Shown one piece after another: positions 8,574 through 18,190 of a stretch of 64,000 bases of DNA. The DNA is from Aquirufa aurantiipilula (GTDB lineage Bacteria; Bacteroidota; Bacteroidia; Cytophagales; Spirosomataceae). How positions within the stretch are numbered: position 1 is the stretch's first letter; every line of letters starts with the position of its first letter. Location of the stretch: the NCBI RefSeq assembly GCF_019923745.1, contig NZ_JAANOG010000003.1:186001-250000 (forward strand), read 5' to 3'. A program made the translations under genes and the position numbers. Below the pieces are notes generated by a model. It saw only the letters and a list, made by a program, of their open reading frames with translations, was not told the origin of the DNA and did not search any database.

Positions 8574-9809
8574 ATGATAAAACGATATTTATTAATTGCC
8601 TTTCTCAATTTCTTTTTTGTTGGAAATTTAGCCGCCCAGTCAAGCAAAAATCCTCAATTGGGCTCATGGAGAGCAGAACTTCGATCTCAAGGAGGAGGCC
8701 TTCCTTTTAACCTAAGTGTAGCTGCAGGTAAACAGAAAAACACTTTTATAATTAAAGTCATCAATGGTTCCGAAAGCTTTCATTTGGGTGAATCCTATTT
8801 TCGAGGTGATTCTTTAGTAATACCTTTTGATCTATATGATTCAGAAATTGTAGCCCGCTTAGATGGCTCTCAAAAAATGACCGGTTATTGGATTAAAAAA
8901 CGAAATGGTAAATTTGTCAACCAGCTTCCCTTTTCAGCTTTATATGGTTCCAAGGAAAGATTCACTGGATTGAAAACCCCCAAAATCAATGTTAGCGGCA
9001 CATGGAATGTGGACATTGCTGTTGAGGATAAACACACCCCCAGTGTAGGTGTATTCAAACAAGTAGGTAACAAGGTCACAGGTTCCATTTTACAGACTTC
9101 AGGTGATTACCGTTTTTTACAAGGAAACGTTTCAGGAGATAGTCTTTTTGTAAGCTATTTTGATGGAAGCTTTGTCTTACTTTTTAAAACCAAAGTGATA
9201 GGAAAAGAAATCAACGGAACCTTATTCTCAGGATTTGCTACCAAAAAAGAAGTCAAAGGGAATTTAGATCCAAAAGCCAGCTTGCCTGATTTGAAAAAAC
9301 TAACCTTTCTAAAACCAGGATATGACCGTTTAAATTTCAGTCTTCCAACTCCCAAAGGCGAAACGATTAGTTTACAAGATGAGCGTTTCAAAAACAAAGT
9401 GGTCATTGTAGAAATCATGGGTTCTTGGTGCCCTAACTGCATCGATGAAGCTCGTTTTTTAGCTCCATTTTATTCCAAAAACAAGGCCAAAGGAGTAGAA
9501 GTAGTGGGTGTTTCTTTTGAATACTCCCCAGAGATGGCGGTTTCAGGCCCCAAAATCGAAAATTTCAAAAAGAAAATTGGTATTGATTATCCTTTAGTTT
9601 TTGGAGGAGTGCCTAATGATGAAACCATTGCACAAGTATTTCCCATGTTAAATAAGTTCTATGGTTATCCAACAACTTTCGTGATTGATAAAAAAGGAAA
9701 AGTTAGAGAAATTCACACAGGATTTTCAGGACCAGGAACGGGTTTGTATTATACGGATTGGGTTCAAGAATTTGAAAAAACCATCCAAACATTACTAAAG
9801 GAGAAATAA
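8574..9809 (+). CDS. TlpA-family thiol-disulfide oxidoreductase with N-terminal beta-rich domain
   Basis: A secreted thioredoxin-fold protein. The frame is open from 8484, but the ATG at 8574 starts directly at a signal peptide (MIKRYLLIAFLNFFFVGNLA) and follows a promoter candidate, so it is used (411 residues). Residues of about 30-260 form a beta-rich region of unknown function. The C-terminal TlpA domain has the redox motif WCPNC in EIMGSWCPNCIDEARFL and the cis-proline strand YPTTFVIDKKGKV. The family reduces disulfides in the periplasm. It overlaps the PAP2 gene by one base (TAATG). Confidence 0.85.
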   Translation: MIKRYLLIAFLNFFFVGNLAAQSSKNPQLGSWRAELRSQGGGLPFNLSVAAGKQKNTFIIKVINGSESFHLGESYFRGDSLVIPFDLYDSEIVARLDGSQKMTGYWIKKRNGKFVNQLPFSALYGSKERFTGLKTPKINVSGTWNVDIAVEDKHTPSVGVFKQVGNKVTGSILQTSGDYRFLQGNVSGDSLFVSYFDGSFVLLFKTKVIGKEINGTLFSGFATKKEVKGNLDPKASLPDLKKLTFLKPGYDRLNFSLPTPKGETISLQDERFKNKVVIVEIMGSWCPNCIDEARFLAPFYSKNKAKGVEVVGVSFEYSPEMAVSGPKIENFKKKIGIDYPLVFGGVPNDETIAQVFPMLNKFYGYPTTFVIDKKGKVREIHTGFSGPGTGLYYTDWVQEFEKTIQTLLKEK

Positions 9810-10519
9810 TGCCCTTACTCAAATATTTGCTGCTCATCGGCTTCTTTTTCTTCGGGATAGAACGTATAAGTTTTGGTCAAGAAAGGAAAAATGCTAAACT
9901 GAAGCCCTGGATAGCTCCCTTGAGTTTAACCTTAGGTGGATTGGCTTTTTATAATCAAGCTGCTCACGACAAACAAGTGATCTGGCATCATGACAACTAT
10001 GCAACATTTCAAAGTTCAGCAGATGATTTCTTACAATACAGCCCCACTTTAATCCATATTGGAGCTCGAATTTTAGGAGCCAATGCCATTCATAAAGGCA
10101 AAGAGCAGCTAGGACTATTCCTTCTTGGAACGGGTATCTATGTCATCAGCACCCAAGGTTTAAAACGAATAATCAACGAAACCCGTCCAAATGGAGCAGA
10201 ACATTCTTTCCCATCTGGACATACTGCTACTGCTTTTTTCGGCGCAACCCTTTTATCAAAAGAACTTGGCAAGGAATATCCTTGGCTAGCTGTAACAGGG
10301 TATACTTTAGCAGCAGGAACAGGTTACCTTCGCTTGGCAAATCATGAACATTGGCTAAGCGATGTCTTGGTAGGTGCTGGCATTGGCATTGCTTCAGCTG
10401 AATTAGCTTATTGTATTTATCCAAAATTGAAAGAGCGGTTTTCTAAATCGCAAGCTTTTCAATGGGAACCAAGGGTAGCCCCTAATTATTATGCAGCCAG
10501 TTTTAGTTATCATTTCTAA
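9809..10519 (+). CDS. PAP2-family membrane phosphatase
   Basis: A phosphatase of the PAP2/acid phosphatase superfamily, 236 residues. It has an N-terminal hydrophobic segment and the tripartite active site: KRIINETRP (KX6RP), the PSGH of SFPSGHTATAFF, and the R/H/D element in LRLANHEHWLSD. Such enzymes dephosphorylate phosphatidic acid, phosphatidylglycerol phosphate or undecaprenyl pyrophosphate; the substrate here is open. The ATG overlaps the stop of the TlpA-like gene by one base. nhaA follows after 26 bp, so the three genes probably form one transcript. Confidence 0.87.
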   Translation: MPLLKYLLLIGFFFFGIERISFGQERKNAKLKPWIAPLSLTLGGLAFYNQAAHDKQVIWHHDNYATFQSSADDFLQYSPTLIHIGARILGANAIHKGKEQLGLFLLGTGIYVISTQGLKRIINETRPNGAEHSFPSGHTATAFFGATLLSKELGKEYPWLAVTGYTLAAGTGYLRLANHEHWLSDVLVGAGIGIASAELAYCIYPKLKERFSKSQAFQWEPRVAPNYYAASFSYHF

Positions 10520-10545
10520 AATACATTCACTCATTTGCCCATTCT

Positions 10546-11679
10546 ATGAAGGTTACTAAACTATTTAAAGAATTTTTTGAAAGCGAAAAATCGAGTGGCA
10601 TCATCTTGATTTTTTGTACTCTTTTCTCCCTCTTTGTAAGTAATTCTGAATGGGGAAATGCATACCACCAACTTTGGAAAACAGAATTGATGGGCCATGC
10701 TCTGGAGCATTGGATTAATGATGGATTAATGACTATATTTTTCTTATTGGTCGGTTTAGAATTAGAACGAGAAATCTACATTGGAGAATTATCCAAAATC
10801 AAAGAAGCTTCTTTCCCTGTCATTGGTGCTTTAGGAGGCATGATTGTCCCGGTTATCATATATACCATATTCAATATTGGCACAGCAACCATTTCAGGAA
10901 GTGCCATTCCAATGTCCACGGATATCGCTTTTGCATTAGGTATCTTATCTCTTTTGGGCAATAAAGTCCCACTTTCGCTCAAGATATTTTTGACTGCATT
11001 GGCGGTTATCGATGACCTAGGTGCGATTGTGATCATAGGGACTTTTTATTCTAGCGGACTGGATTGGACCAATTTATTCTTGTCGTTGGGAACCTTTGCT
11101 TTGTTAGGAGGTATGAATTTTGCCCGTGTACGCTCCATTCCATTGTATTTATTGGGTGGCCTAGCTATGTGGTATTTCATGGGTCAATCAGGTGTTCATC
11201 CAACCATCACTGGGGTACTGTTGGCCTTTGCTATTCCATTTGATAAGGGCGATCAACAATCCATCTCCACCAAGATTCAACACTTTTTGCATAAGCCTGT
11301 CAGCTTTGGAATTTTACCCATCTTTGCTTTGGCCAATACTGCGATATTCTTAAATACCGAAACCACCAGTAAACTGTTTGAAACTTATAGTTTAGGTATT
11401 TTTACCGGCTTGAGCCTGGGCAAACCCATCGGTATTTTCCTTTTTTGCTTCATTGCTTCAAGTTTGGGAATTAGTAAATTACCCAAAGATCTTTCTTGGC
11501 CCACCATCATTGGAGTCGGTTTTTTAGGTGGTATTGGATTTACCATGTCCATATTCATTACCAACTTATCCTTTGATCAAGAGTCTATCGTAGACGTTTC
11601 CAAATTCAGTATTTTATTGGCTTCTTTGGTTTCGGCAATCATTGGTTTTAGTCTATTGAGCAAGACTTTGAAAAAGTAA
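10546..11679 (+). CDS. nhaA: Na+/H+ antiporter NhaA
   Basis: An inner-membrane sodium/proton antiporter of 377 residues with about 11-12 hydrophobic helices. The ion-binding aspartates are visible: Asp126 in PMSTDIAFALG and the pair Asp156-Asp157 in ALAVIDDLGAIVI, equivalent to Asp133 and Asp163/164 of E. coli NhaA. The start region FFESEKSSGIILIFC is typical. It is the last gene of a three-gene plus-strand group and ends at a bidirectional terminator. Confidence 0.96.
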   Translation: MKVTKLFKEFFESEKSSGIILIFCTLFSLFVSNSEWGNAYHQLWKTELMGHALEHWINDGLMTIFFLLVGLELEREIYIGELSKIKEASFPVIGALGGMIVPVIIYTIFNIGTATISGSAIPMSTDIAFALGILSLLGNKVPLSLKIFLTALAVIDDLGAIVIIGTFYSSGLDWTNLFLSLGTFALLGGMNFARVRSIPLYLLGGLAMWYFMGQSGVHPTITGVLLAFAIPFDKGDQQSISTKIQHFLHKPVSFGILPIFALANTAIFLNTETTSKLFETYSLGIFTGLSLGKPIGIFLFCFIASSLGISKLPKDLSWPTIIGVGFLGGIGFTMSIFITNLSFDQESIVDVSKFSILLASLVSAIIGFSLLSKTLKK

Positions 11680-11713
11680 TCAGCTGAAATTTCTGCTGGT
11701 ATTCATCGGGCAT

Positions 11714-11744
11714 AAAAAAAGGTTAGCTGTTCGGCTAACCTTTT
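11714..11744. terminator. Bidirectional intrinsic terminator between nhaA and aminotransferase
   Basis: A stem of GGTTAGC and GCTAACC (11721-11740) encloses a short loop. Seven A residues precede it, forming a U-tract for the minus strand, and TTTT follows on the plus strand. It lies between two convergent genes and can serve both. Confidence 0.85.
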
Positions 11745-11763
11745 CCTTTATAAAGAAATAATC

Positions 11764-12966
11764 TTATTTCAATTTAGCTACGGCATTTTTGATACGCTCA
11801 CAAGCTTCTTCTAATTGCTCGTCAGCTGCTGCCGTAGAAATACGCATGCAATTCGGTGCTCCAAAACCAGAACCTGCCACGGTGGCTACAAAAGCCTCTT
11901 GCAATAACCAGTTACAGAAATCGTCTGAATCATGGATAGTCGTTTTACCATCTGACTTACCATAGAAATAGGAAATATCAGGGAATGCATAAAATGCACC
12001 ATCTGGCATGTTAACTTTAAATCCTTCAATTTCACGCAATTTACCTACTACTAATTTACGGCGACGGTCATAGGCAGCTTTCATTTCGTAAGCATGATCT
12101 AATGTTCCGTTAAAAGCAGCAACAGCAGCTTTTTGAGCAATGGAATTCGTACCAGAAGTAACTTGACCTTGTAATTTCTCAACACCGTCAGCAATCCATT
12201 TGGCGGCAGCAATGAATCCAATTCTCCAACCTGTCATGGCATGACCTTTGGCTACTCCATTAACTGTGATTACACGGTCTTTAATTTCCGGAATAGAACC
12301 AATGGAGAAATGGCCTCCTTGAGTAAAGTTGATATACTCATATATTTCATCTGCCAAAACAAAGATGCGCTCATGACGAGCCACTACATTGGCGATATCA
12401 CGTAGTTCAGATTCTGTATAAACAGATCCCGTAGGATTATTAGGTGAAGCAAACATCACCATTTTAGTCTTAAGTGTAATAGCTGCTTCAAATTGCTCAG
12501 CTGTTACTTTGAAATTGTTTTCAAATGACCCTTGAACAATCACCGAAGTACCTTCAGCTAATTTCACCATCTCAGAATAAGAAACCCAGTATGGAGAAAA
12601 AATGATTACCTCATCACCTGGATCAATCAAAGCAGCAATGGCATTCGCTAATGAATGCTTTGCTCCTGTAGAAACAACAATGTTTTCAGAAGCCCATTCC
12701 AATCCATTATCACGCTTTAATTTGTTGGCAATAGCCATACGTAAATCTGGATAACCAGCTACTGGAGAATATCCATGAAAACCATCATCAATGGCTTTCT
12801 TAGCTGCTTCACAGATGTGAGCTGGAGTTTTGAAATCTGGCTCTCCTACCGATAAACTTATAACTTTATGACCTTGGGCGGCTAATTCACGTGCTTTTTT
12901 AGTCATTCCCAAAGTGGAAGACTCTTCTAAAGCTTGAATTCGTTGGGCTAATAATGATGATGACAT
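11764..12966 (-). CDS. Class I pyridoxal-phosphate aminotransferase (aspartate aminotransferase type)
   Basis: A cytoplasmic PLP enzyme of 400 residues. The substrate and cofactor motifs are SVGEPDF (about 39-45), PNNPTGSVY (175-183), DEIYEYI (206-212) and the Schiff-base lysine Lys240 in VAKGHAMTGWRIGF. The subfamily resembles AspC-type aspartate/prephenate aminotransferases of group I-beta, which exchange amino groups between aspartate and 2-oxoglutarate. The exact amino acid specificity cannot be read from sequence alone. It is a single gene with its own promoter candidate and a shared terminator. Confidence 0.9.
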   Translation of the reverse strand: MSSSLLAQRIQALEESSTLGMTKKARELAAQGHKVISLSVGEPDFKTPAHICEAAKKAIDDGFHGYSPVAGYPDLRMAIANKLKRDNGLEWASENIVVSTGAKHSLANAIAALIDPGDEVIIFSPYWVSYSEMVKLAEGTSVIVQGSFENNFKVTAEQFEAAITLKTKMVMFASPNNPTGSVYTESELRDIANVVARHERIFVLADEIYEYINFTQGGHFSIGSIPEIKDRVITVNGVAKGHAMTGWRIGFIAAAKWIADGVEKLQGQVTSGTNSIAQKAAVAAFNGTLDHAYEMKAAYDRRRKLVVGKLREIEGFKVNMPDGAFYAFPDISYFYGKSDGKTTIHDSDDFCNWLLQEAFVATVAGSGFGAPNCMRISTAAADEQLEEACERIKNAVAKLK

Positions 12967-13001
12967 AGTAGATAATCAATGCTAATTTTACAATTCGAAC
13001 G

Positions 13002-13033
13002 CAAAATTACCCTTTTCTAAATGGAATAACTAA
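13002..13033 (-). promoter_or_regulatory. Promoter candidate for the aminotransferase gene
   Basis: On the minus strand TTAG (13030-13033), 20 bp, then TAATTTTG (13002-13009) resembles the Bacteroidota pattern TTTG-N19/20-TAnnTTTG, about 36 bp upstream of the ATG at 12966. Confidence 0.5.
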
Positions 13034-13076
13034 TCATTTCTTGATAAATCGATTCGTGAATCTATCAAACGGTCGT

Positions 13077-14906
13077 TTACTTAGTGTGACTTAATTTGGC
13101 ATAAAGTCCCTTGGAATCCTGCATTAATTCCTCGTGCGTTCCCCTTTCCATAATCTTCCCTTTTTGTACCACCAATATTTGATCTGCATGCTGAATGGTA
13201 CTCAAACGATGTGCGATGACTAACACCGTTCTATTCTTCATTAAGTTAGTTAATGCAGCTTGAACCAATTTCTCAGATTCATTGTCCAATGCACTAGTCG
13301 CCTCATCCAAAATCAAAATGGGTGGATTTTTCAAAACGGCTCTAGCAATGGAAATTCGTTGTCGTTGTCCTCCTGATAATTTAGAACCTCTATCCCCGAT
13401 AAACGCCTGGTAACCTTCTGGATTAGCCATAATGAAATCATGTGCATTGGCAATTTTTGCGGCTTCTTCTACTTCTTCTTGACTGGCTTCTGTCCCAAAA
13501 GCTATGTTGTTAAATATCGAGTCATTGAACAACACGGATTCCTGAGTCACTATTCCCATCAAAGAACGTAAATCTTCCAAAGGCACTTGCTTAATGGGCA
13601 CATCATCGATCAAAATTTGACCCGAACTTGGATCATAAAAACGAGGCAACAAATCCGCTAAAGTAGATTTACCCCCTCCTGATGGACCAACCAAAGCAAT
13701 GGTCTTCCCTTTCGGAATCTCAAAACTAACTTGATCCAAAACAAGCTTGTCTTTTTGATAGGCAAAATTCACTTGATCAAAAACAATGCGATGCTGCAAT
13801 TCCTTCTTGGGTATAATCGGCTCCTCCGCTATGATACTCGGTTGAGTATCTAAAATTTCAATAATTCGGTCAGCACTAGCTACTCCTCGCTGAATACCAC
13901 TGAATGCATCTGCTATCGCTTTGGCTGGTCGCATTACTTGGGAAAATGTAGCAATAAAGGCTATGAAAGTTGAAGCACTTAGCTCTCCATCGCCAGAAAT
14001 CACCAAGGTACCTCCGTACAACAATATTCCCGTAACTACCAAAACTCCCAAACTCTCCGATACAGGTGAGGTTAATTCTTGTCGAAATACCATCTTCAAC
14101 AAAGAATGTCGGTATTTTCCATTTTCTTGTTGAAATCGTTGATCCATCATCGTTTCAGCCCGAAAGGCCTTCACCACGCGCATAGCGCCAAATGTTTCAT
14201 CCAATAAGCTAATCAAACCACTTAAATGCTGTTGCACTTCTCCGGCAGCTCTTCGCAATCGACGGGTAATGGTGGCGATAACTCCTCCAGAAAGCGGAAG
14301 TATCATCAGGGAAAACAGAGTCAATTTTCCTGACATGCTAGCCAAAAAGACAAAAAACAATACTAAAGAAAAAATCTCCTTGAAAGTCGCGGTAAAGGCC
14401 CGCCCGATACTATTTTCCACCTCCTGCACATCCGTGGTCAAGCGCGACATCAAATTTCCTTTCTTACGCTCGCTGAAATAACTCAAGTCCAAACGTATGG
14501 CTTGTTCAAATACGGCTTGTCGCAATGAAGCAATGGTATCAGCCTCCACCGTTTTCAATACACGTTGAGAAAAATACCGAAATATATTGGACAAAATCAC
14601 GGAAATCATAATGGCTCCACAAGCATATTGCAAGGCGCCAATTCTTCCATACTGTTCTAAAGCTCCGTAGAAATAATGATTAAAAGCAAAGGAGAAATAA
14701 TTGGGAGAAAAAGCAAATTCAGGTAAATTTCTATATAAGGCTATATTCGCTGTTGCGGCCTGATTAAATAGCACATTTAATAGGGGGATCAACAAAGTAA
14801 AATTCAAGATTCCGAATAAGCTTGCCAAAAGTGAAAATCCAAAATATGGAAATATATACTTCCGAATGGAAACGGCGTAGCTAAGTAGTCGGAGATAGGT
14901 TTTCAA
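13077..14906 (-). CDS. ABC exporter, MsbA-like (fused permease and ATPase)
   Basis: A 609-residue half-transporter with an N-terminal six-helix domain (about 1-330) and a C-terminal nucleotide-binding domain. The ATPase motifs are complete: Walker A GPSGGGKSTLAD, the Q-loop in GIVTQESVLFND, the signature LSGGQRQRISIARA, Walker B PILILDEATSALD and the H-loop VIAHRLST. MsbA-type exporters flip lipid A-core or other lipids and drugs across the inner membrane. The divergent glycosyltransferase next to it fits a role in envelope glycolipid export, but this is inference. Confidence 0.9.
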   Translation of the reverse strand: MKTYLRLLSYAVSIRKYIFPYFGFSLLASLFGILNFTLLIPLLNVLFNQAATANIALYRNLPEFAFSPNYFSFAFNHYFYGALEQYGRIGALQYACGAIMISVILSNIFRYFSQRVLKTVEADTIASLRQAVFEQAIRLDLSYFSERKKGNLMSRLTTDVQEVENSIGRAFTATFKEIFSLVLFFVFLASMSGKLTLFSLMILPLSGGVIATITRRLRRAAGEVQQHLSGLISLLDETFGAMRVVKAFRAETMMDQRFQQENGKYRHSLLKMVFRQELTSPVSESLGVLVVTGILLYGGTLVISGDGELSASTFIAFIATFSQVMRPAKAIADAFSGIQRGVASADRIIEILDTQPSIIAEEPIIPKKELQHRIVFDQVNFAYQKDKLVLDQVSFEIPKGKTIALVGPSGGGKSTLADLLPRFYDPSSGQILIDDVPIKQVPLEDLRSLMGIVTQESVLFNDSIFNNIAFGTEASQEEVEEAAKIANAHDFIMANPEGYQAFIGDRGSKLSGGQRQRISIARAVLKNPPILILDEATSALDNESEKLVQAALTNLMKNRTVLVIAHRLSTIQHADQILVVQKGKIMERGTHEELMQDSKGLYAKLSHTK

Positions 14907-14977
14907 TGAGAATCTTTCTTAAATTTAGGCCAAATTACTACAATTTTAACAAACAAATTAGAATTTATACCCTTTCA

Positions 14978-15919
14978 ATGCCCTCAATACAGAATAACGA
15001 AGCGAAGCACCCCTTGATTTCCATCGTCATGGCTTGTTACCAGGGCGAGAAATATGTGGAAGAACAGATTCATAGTCACTTAAACCAAGATTATCCGCAT
15101 CTTGAATTCGTGTATTTAGATGATGCCTCTACCGATCGCACCTGGTCTATTCTTCAAGAAATGGCTCTGAAAGATGCTCGTATTAAAATCTTCCAAAATG
15201 AGAAAAACCTGGGCTATGTCGGCAGTTTTGAAAAAGCAATACAATTGGCTCAAGGTGAATGGATAGCGTTATCTGACCAAGATGATATTTGGGAAAAACA
15301 AAAACTAAGTCGATTATACCATACTATTGGATCTCACTCCCTTATTTATGCTGATTCTCAGCTTATTGACGATAAAGGAAATGAGCTTCCTCAAAGAATG
15401 TCGGACCTGAAAAATCAAATTCCATATACCAGTCCACTGATGTATACCTTTGGTGCTTGGGCGCCAGGACATAGTATGTTATTCCAAAAATCCATCTTAA
15501 AACATGCATTTCCTTTTCCGCGATTTGTTTCTCATGATTATTACATCGGCTTTCTGGCTACCTGCTTTCAAGGTGTTACCTATTTACCCGAAATCTTGGT
15601 ACACTACCGACAGCATGATCAAAATGCTATAGGTGCCAATCTAAAAAAAGCTCCTAAACATTATGCTACTAGAAAACAACGTGACCTGCGTATACAGCAG
15701 CGCGTTCAATTGTTAGCTGAATTTTGTCCGGAAGAAAAAGCCTTAGAAAAACAAGTATTAAGGAAACTAGCACGCGACTTTTGCTCCACTAACCTTTTTG
15801 CTCGAATCAGAAGAACATATTTGGTTATGAAATACCGAGATGAGATGTTAGCCTACAAAAAAAAGGGAGCACTCTCCAAATGGCTTTACCCATTTAAACT
15901 ACTATTCACCATATATTAA
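14978..15919 (+). CDS. Family 2 glycosyltransferase
   Basis: A GT-A fold glycosyltransferase: SIVMACYQGEKYVEEQI begins the nucleotide-binding region, FVYLDDASTDRTW and IALSDQDDIWEKQKL carry the acidic metal-binding residues. The frame is open from 14906, but the ATG at 14978 (MPSIQNNEAKHPLIS) lies at the usual distance from the fold and avoids overlap with the ABC exporter, so I prefer it (313 residues). It resembles rhamnosyl/galactosyl transferases of polysaccharide clusters; the sugar is unknown. Its stop shares TTAA with the stop of the next gene on the other strand. Confidence 0.85.
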   Translation: MPSIQNNEAKHPLISIVMACYQGEKYVEEQIHSHLNQDYPHLEFVYLDDASTDRTWSILQEMALKDARIKIFQNEKNLGYVGSFEKAIQLAQGEWIALSDQDDIWEKQKLSRLYHTIGSHSLIYADSQLIDDKGNELPQRMSDLKNQIPYTSPLMYTFGAWAPGHSMLFQKSILKHAFPFPRFVSHDYYIGFLATCFQGVTYLPEILVHYRQHDQNAIGANLKKAPKHYATRKQRDLRIQQRVQLLAEFCPEEKALEKQVLRKLARDFCSTNLFARIRRTYLVMKYRDEMLAYKKKGALSKWLYPFKLLFTIY

Positions 15920-16809
15920 GCCTTGAACCGCAAGCTGATTCGGTAATACCAATTTTTGAGATAAACCCAAAAAGGAATGTATCTTTTTTGTAGTGGTCCA
16001 TCAAATGGTTTCCCTCTTTGTAAGTAGTATTTGGAAAAAGTCCCTGAGCTCATACCCCAGGTCCGAATGAATTGATAATATCCTTTATTTTGTTTGACTC
16101 TTTTGACAGAAATAGATCCAAAATGATATACTCGGCAGCGAGCTACACCTTTGAAAAATCGTACACCAGCCTGCCATAATTTCATCGAAAAATCAGGATC
16201 TGAATACATACCGGGAGAAAACTCTACACTATAGCCCCCTACCTGATCCCATAGATCTTTATGAACTACATTGGGTGGCCAAGTACTTCCTTGCCAATCA
16301 TGTTTCTCCCATGTATTCCATTCTTTCAATAATCGATCTTCCTCAAAGGTTTCCAGATTATAGCCATAAGCCTGTTCTATCGAACAATTACTTTGAGCTC
16401 TAGGCTCAATCATAGTGGCAGAAATAAAGAAATTATGATCTGGGCAAGCCAAAACTTCTTCTTGTAAAATACCATCCCAATTGGGTAACACATACATGTC
16501 GTCATTGAGATATAGCAAGTAATCTGCCTTAGCCAATTTTCGCATGGCATTCATGGCATAGCATACACCGACATTTTCCTTACTGTAAGAATAGGCAATA
16601 TCTCCTTGTGCTTTTATCCATTCCAGTGAGCCATCCGAACCTTCATTCAGATGTACTACCAACTGGTATGAAGTAGTAGAATGCTGACGTATGCTTCGGA
16701 TGCAATGTTGAAGAAATGCCAAATTGTTCCATGTAGGAATCATTATGGTGAAAAATGGCTTGTCATCTGAAACTTGCCGCGGGAAATAGGAAATTTTCTC
16801 TTCCATCAT
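15916..16809 (-). CDS. Family 2 glycosyltransferase
   Basis: A 297-residue GT-A glycosyltransferase. TIMIPTWNNLAFLQHCI starts the donor-binding fold, and LLYLNDDMYVLPNWDG carries the NDD metal-binding site. It probably acts on cell-surface glycans at the cytoplasmic face of the membrane; acceptor and sugar are unknown. The start overlaps the stop of the preceding glycosyltransferase gene by one base, and the two are the last genes of a group that begins with the T9SS-type protein and nuoB-nuoC. Confidence 0.82.
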   Translation of the reverse strand: MMEEKISYFPRQVSDDKPFFTIMIPTWNNLAFLQHCIRSIRQHSTTSYQLVVHLNEGSDGSLEWIKAQGDIAYSYSKENVGVCYAMNAMRKLAKADYLLYLNDDMYVLPNWDGILQEEVLACPDHNFFISATMIEPRAQSNCSIEQAYGYNLETFEEDRLLKEWNTWEKHDWQGSTWPPNVVHKDLWDQVGGYSVEFSPGMYSDPDFSMKLWQAGVRFFKGVARCRVYHFGSISVKRVKQNKGYYQFIRTWGMSSGTFSKYYLQRGKPFDGPLQKRYIPFWVYLKNWYYRISLRFKA

Positions 16810-17684
16810 TAGATCATTCGGTAGTTTTTATATTCCCCTATTCTTCTACCTGTCCAATCTTCTATTTGCTGCAATACCTTTCTTCGTAAGCTCATCCGCT
16901 TTCTTAATTCTTTAGGATCCACATGAAAAGGCCAATTTTGCTGAGCTACTCGGGCTTGCATCACTTGTGGATGTGTCCCATCAAAAAGAGTCAATCGCTC
17001 AGCATTTCCATAATCAAACTGATAATCTTGAGGTACATTAGCCTCTAGCCAAGCATCATCATGATAAAACTGAGTAAAGTTTCTTACTTTATTATTTAAT
17101 CCTTGTGGAGGTTTCACCCAACCATAATGAAAAATATGGGCTGGAATTAACTTGACTTGTATCTTTTTCCCAGCTTTTCTGAATCCCTGAGCATCCTTGT
17201 ATGAATGTACATCTGGATGAAATTTGACTACCCTTATTTCCCGACGATACCAGCGCCGAGATACCGCTACATGATTATAGGACCCATAAAAATGGCGGTA
17301 GTTGAATAATAAACCTTCCACAGCTGAATCATTCAAATACTGCTCCATGGATTGTTGAATGATGGGCAAATCATTTTCATGTACGCATTCATCCCCTTGT
17401 ATATAAAAAGCCCAATCCGTGTCGGGTGAAATTGCCGCATAGGCCTTATCTGTTTCTAAGGCGAAAGTTCTTCCTCCTTCTCGCTGGCTATCATCCCAAA
17501 CGGTCTCAACAATTTTAATTTTATGGGAAGGAATGCTTTGAATTAAGGCCAACGTATCATCCTCTGATTTACCAACAGCCACTACAAATTCATCACAAAT
17601 AGGTAGAATGGATGTTATTGCCTCCACAATGGCATAATCATTTTTGATGGCATTCCGAATGAAAGTAAAGCCTGCTATTTTCAT
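16809..17684 (-). CDS. Glycosyltransferase family 2-like protein
   Basis: A 291-residue protein starting MKIAGFTFIRNAIKNDYAIV, with CDEFVVAVGKSEDDTLALI and a presumed metal site in WAFYIQGDECVHE. This pattern matches the WaaE/KdtX-like branch of GT2 proteins that modify lipopolysaccharide cores or glycoproteins. The function is inferred only at the fold level. It begins 4 bp after nuoC on the same strand and overlaps the next glycosyltransferase by one base, so it is probably cotranscribed with the respiratory genes. Confidence 0.75.
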   Translation of the reverse strand: MKIAGFTFIRNAIKNDYAIVEAITSILPICDEFVVAVGKSEDDTLALIQSIPSHKIKIVETVWDDSQREGGRTFALETDKAYAAISPDTDWAFYIQGDECVHENDLPIIQQSMEQYLNDSAVEGLLFNYRHFYGSYNHVAVSRRWYRREIRVVKFHPDVHSYKDAQGFRKAGKKIQVKLIPAHIFHYGWVKPPQGLNNKVRNFTQFYHDDAWLEANVPQDYQFDYGNAERLTLFDGTHPQVMQARVAQQNWPFHVDPKELRKRMSLRRKVLQQIEDWTGRRIGEYKNYRMI

Positions 17685-17688
17685 CAGA

Positions 17689-18180
17689 CTAATATTTTAC
17701 TTGAATACCGTGGTAGGTATCAGGTTCTTCATAATCCTTTCTTAATGGATGACCTTTCCAGTCTTCTGGCAATAAGATTCTTCTTAAATCGGGATGACCC
17801 GTAAATTTCACACCTACCAAATCAAAAGCCTCTCTTTCATGCCAATCGGCTGTTTTCCAAATATGAGAAACAGTAGACACCTCTGGTAATGACCCATCAG
17901 CCGATAAACGTGGCACTACAATTCGTAGATGAAATGTCAAATGGTTGGGTATGGAATAAAGGGTATAAATCAATTCTATATCACCTTTGTCGGGACCATT
18001 ATCCAAAGCAGTTAAGCAAGACAATGAATCAAAATAAGATACGGGGTTTCTCCACAATAAATCACATACGGGAACCAAATCATCGACTTCTAAAGTAACC
18101 CGACTATTCGCCTCTTCGAAGTTCAGGCTTTTTCCCAAACTTTGTTCTATCAATTCTTTGATATGTAAAACAGCGTTCAT
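17689..18180 (-). CDS. nuoC: NADH-quinone oxidoreductase subunit C
   Basis: NuoC belongs to the peripheral arm of complex I. The C-terminal signature is clear: HEREAFDLVGVKFTGHP followed by LRRILLPEDWKGHPLRKDY. The length of 163 residues is normal for a free-standing NuoC (not fused to NuoD). It starts 10 bp after nuoB. The next gene downstream is a glycosyltransferase, not nuoD, so the complex I genes are split in this genome. Confidence 0.94.
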   Translation of the reverse strand: MNAVLHIKELIEQSLGKSLNFEEANSRVTLEVDDLVPVCDLLWRNPVSYFDSLSCLTALDNGPDKGDIELIYTLYSIPNHLTFHLRIVVPRLSADGSLPEVSTVSHIWKTADWHEREAFDLVGVKFTGHPDLRRILLPEDWKGHPLRKDYEEPDTYHGIQVKY

Positions 18181-18190
18181 GCGAGTTCGT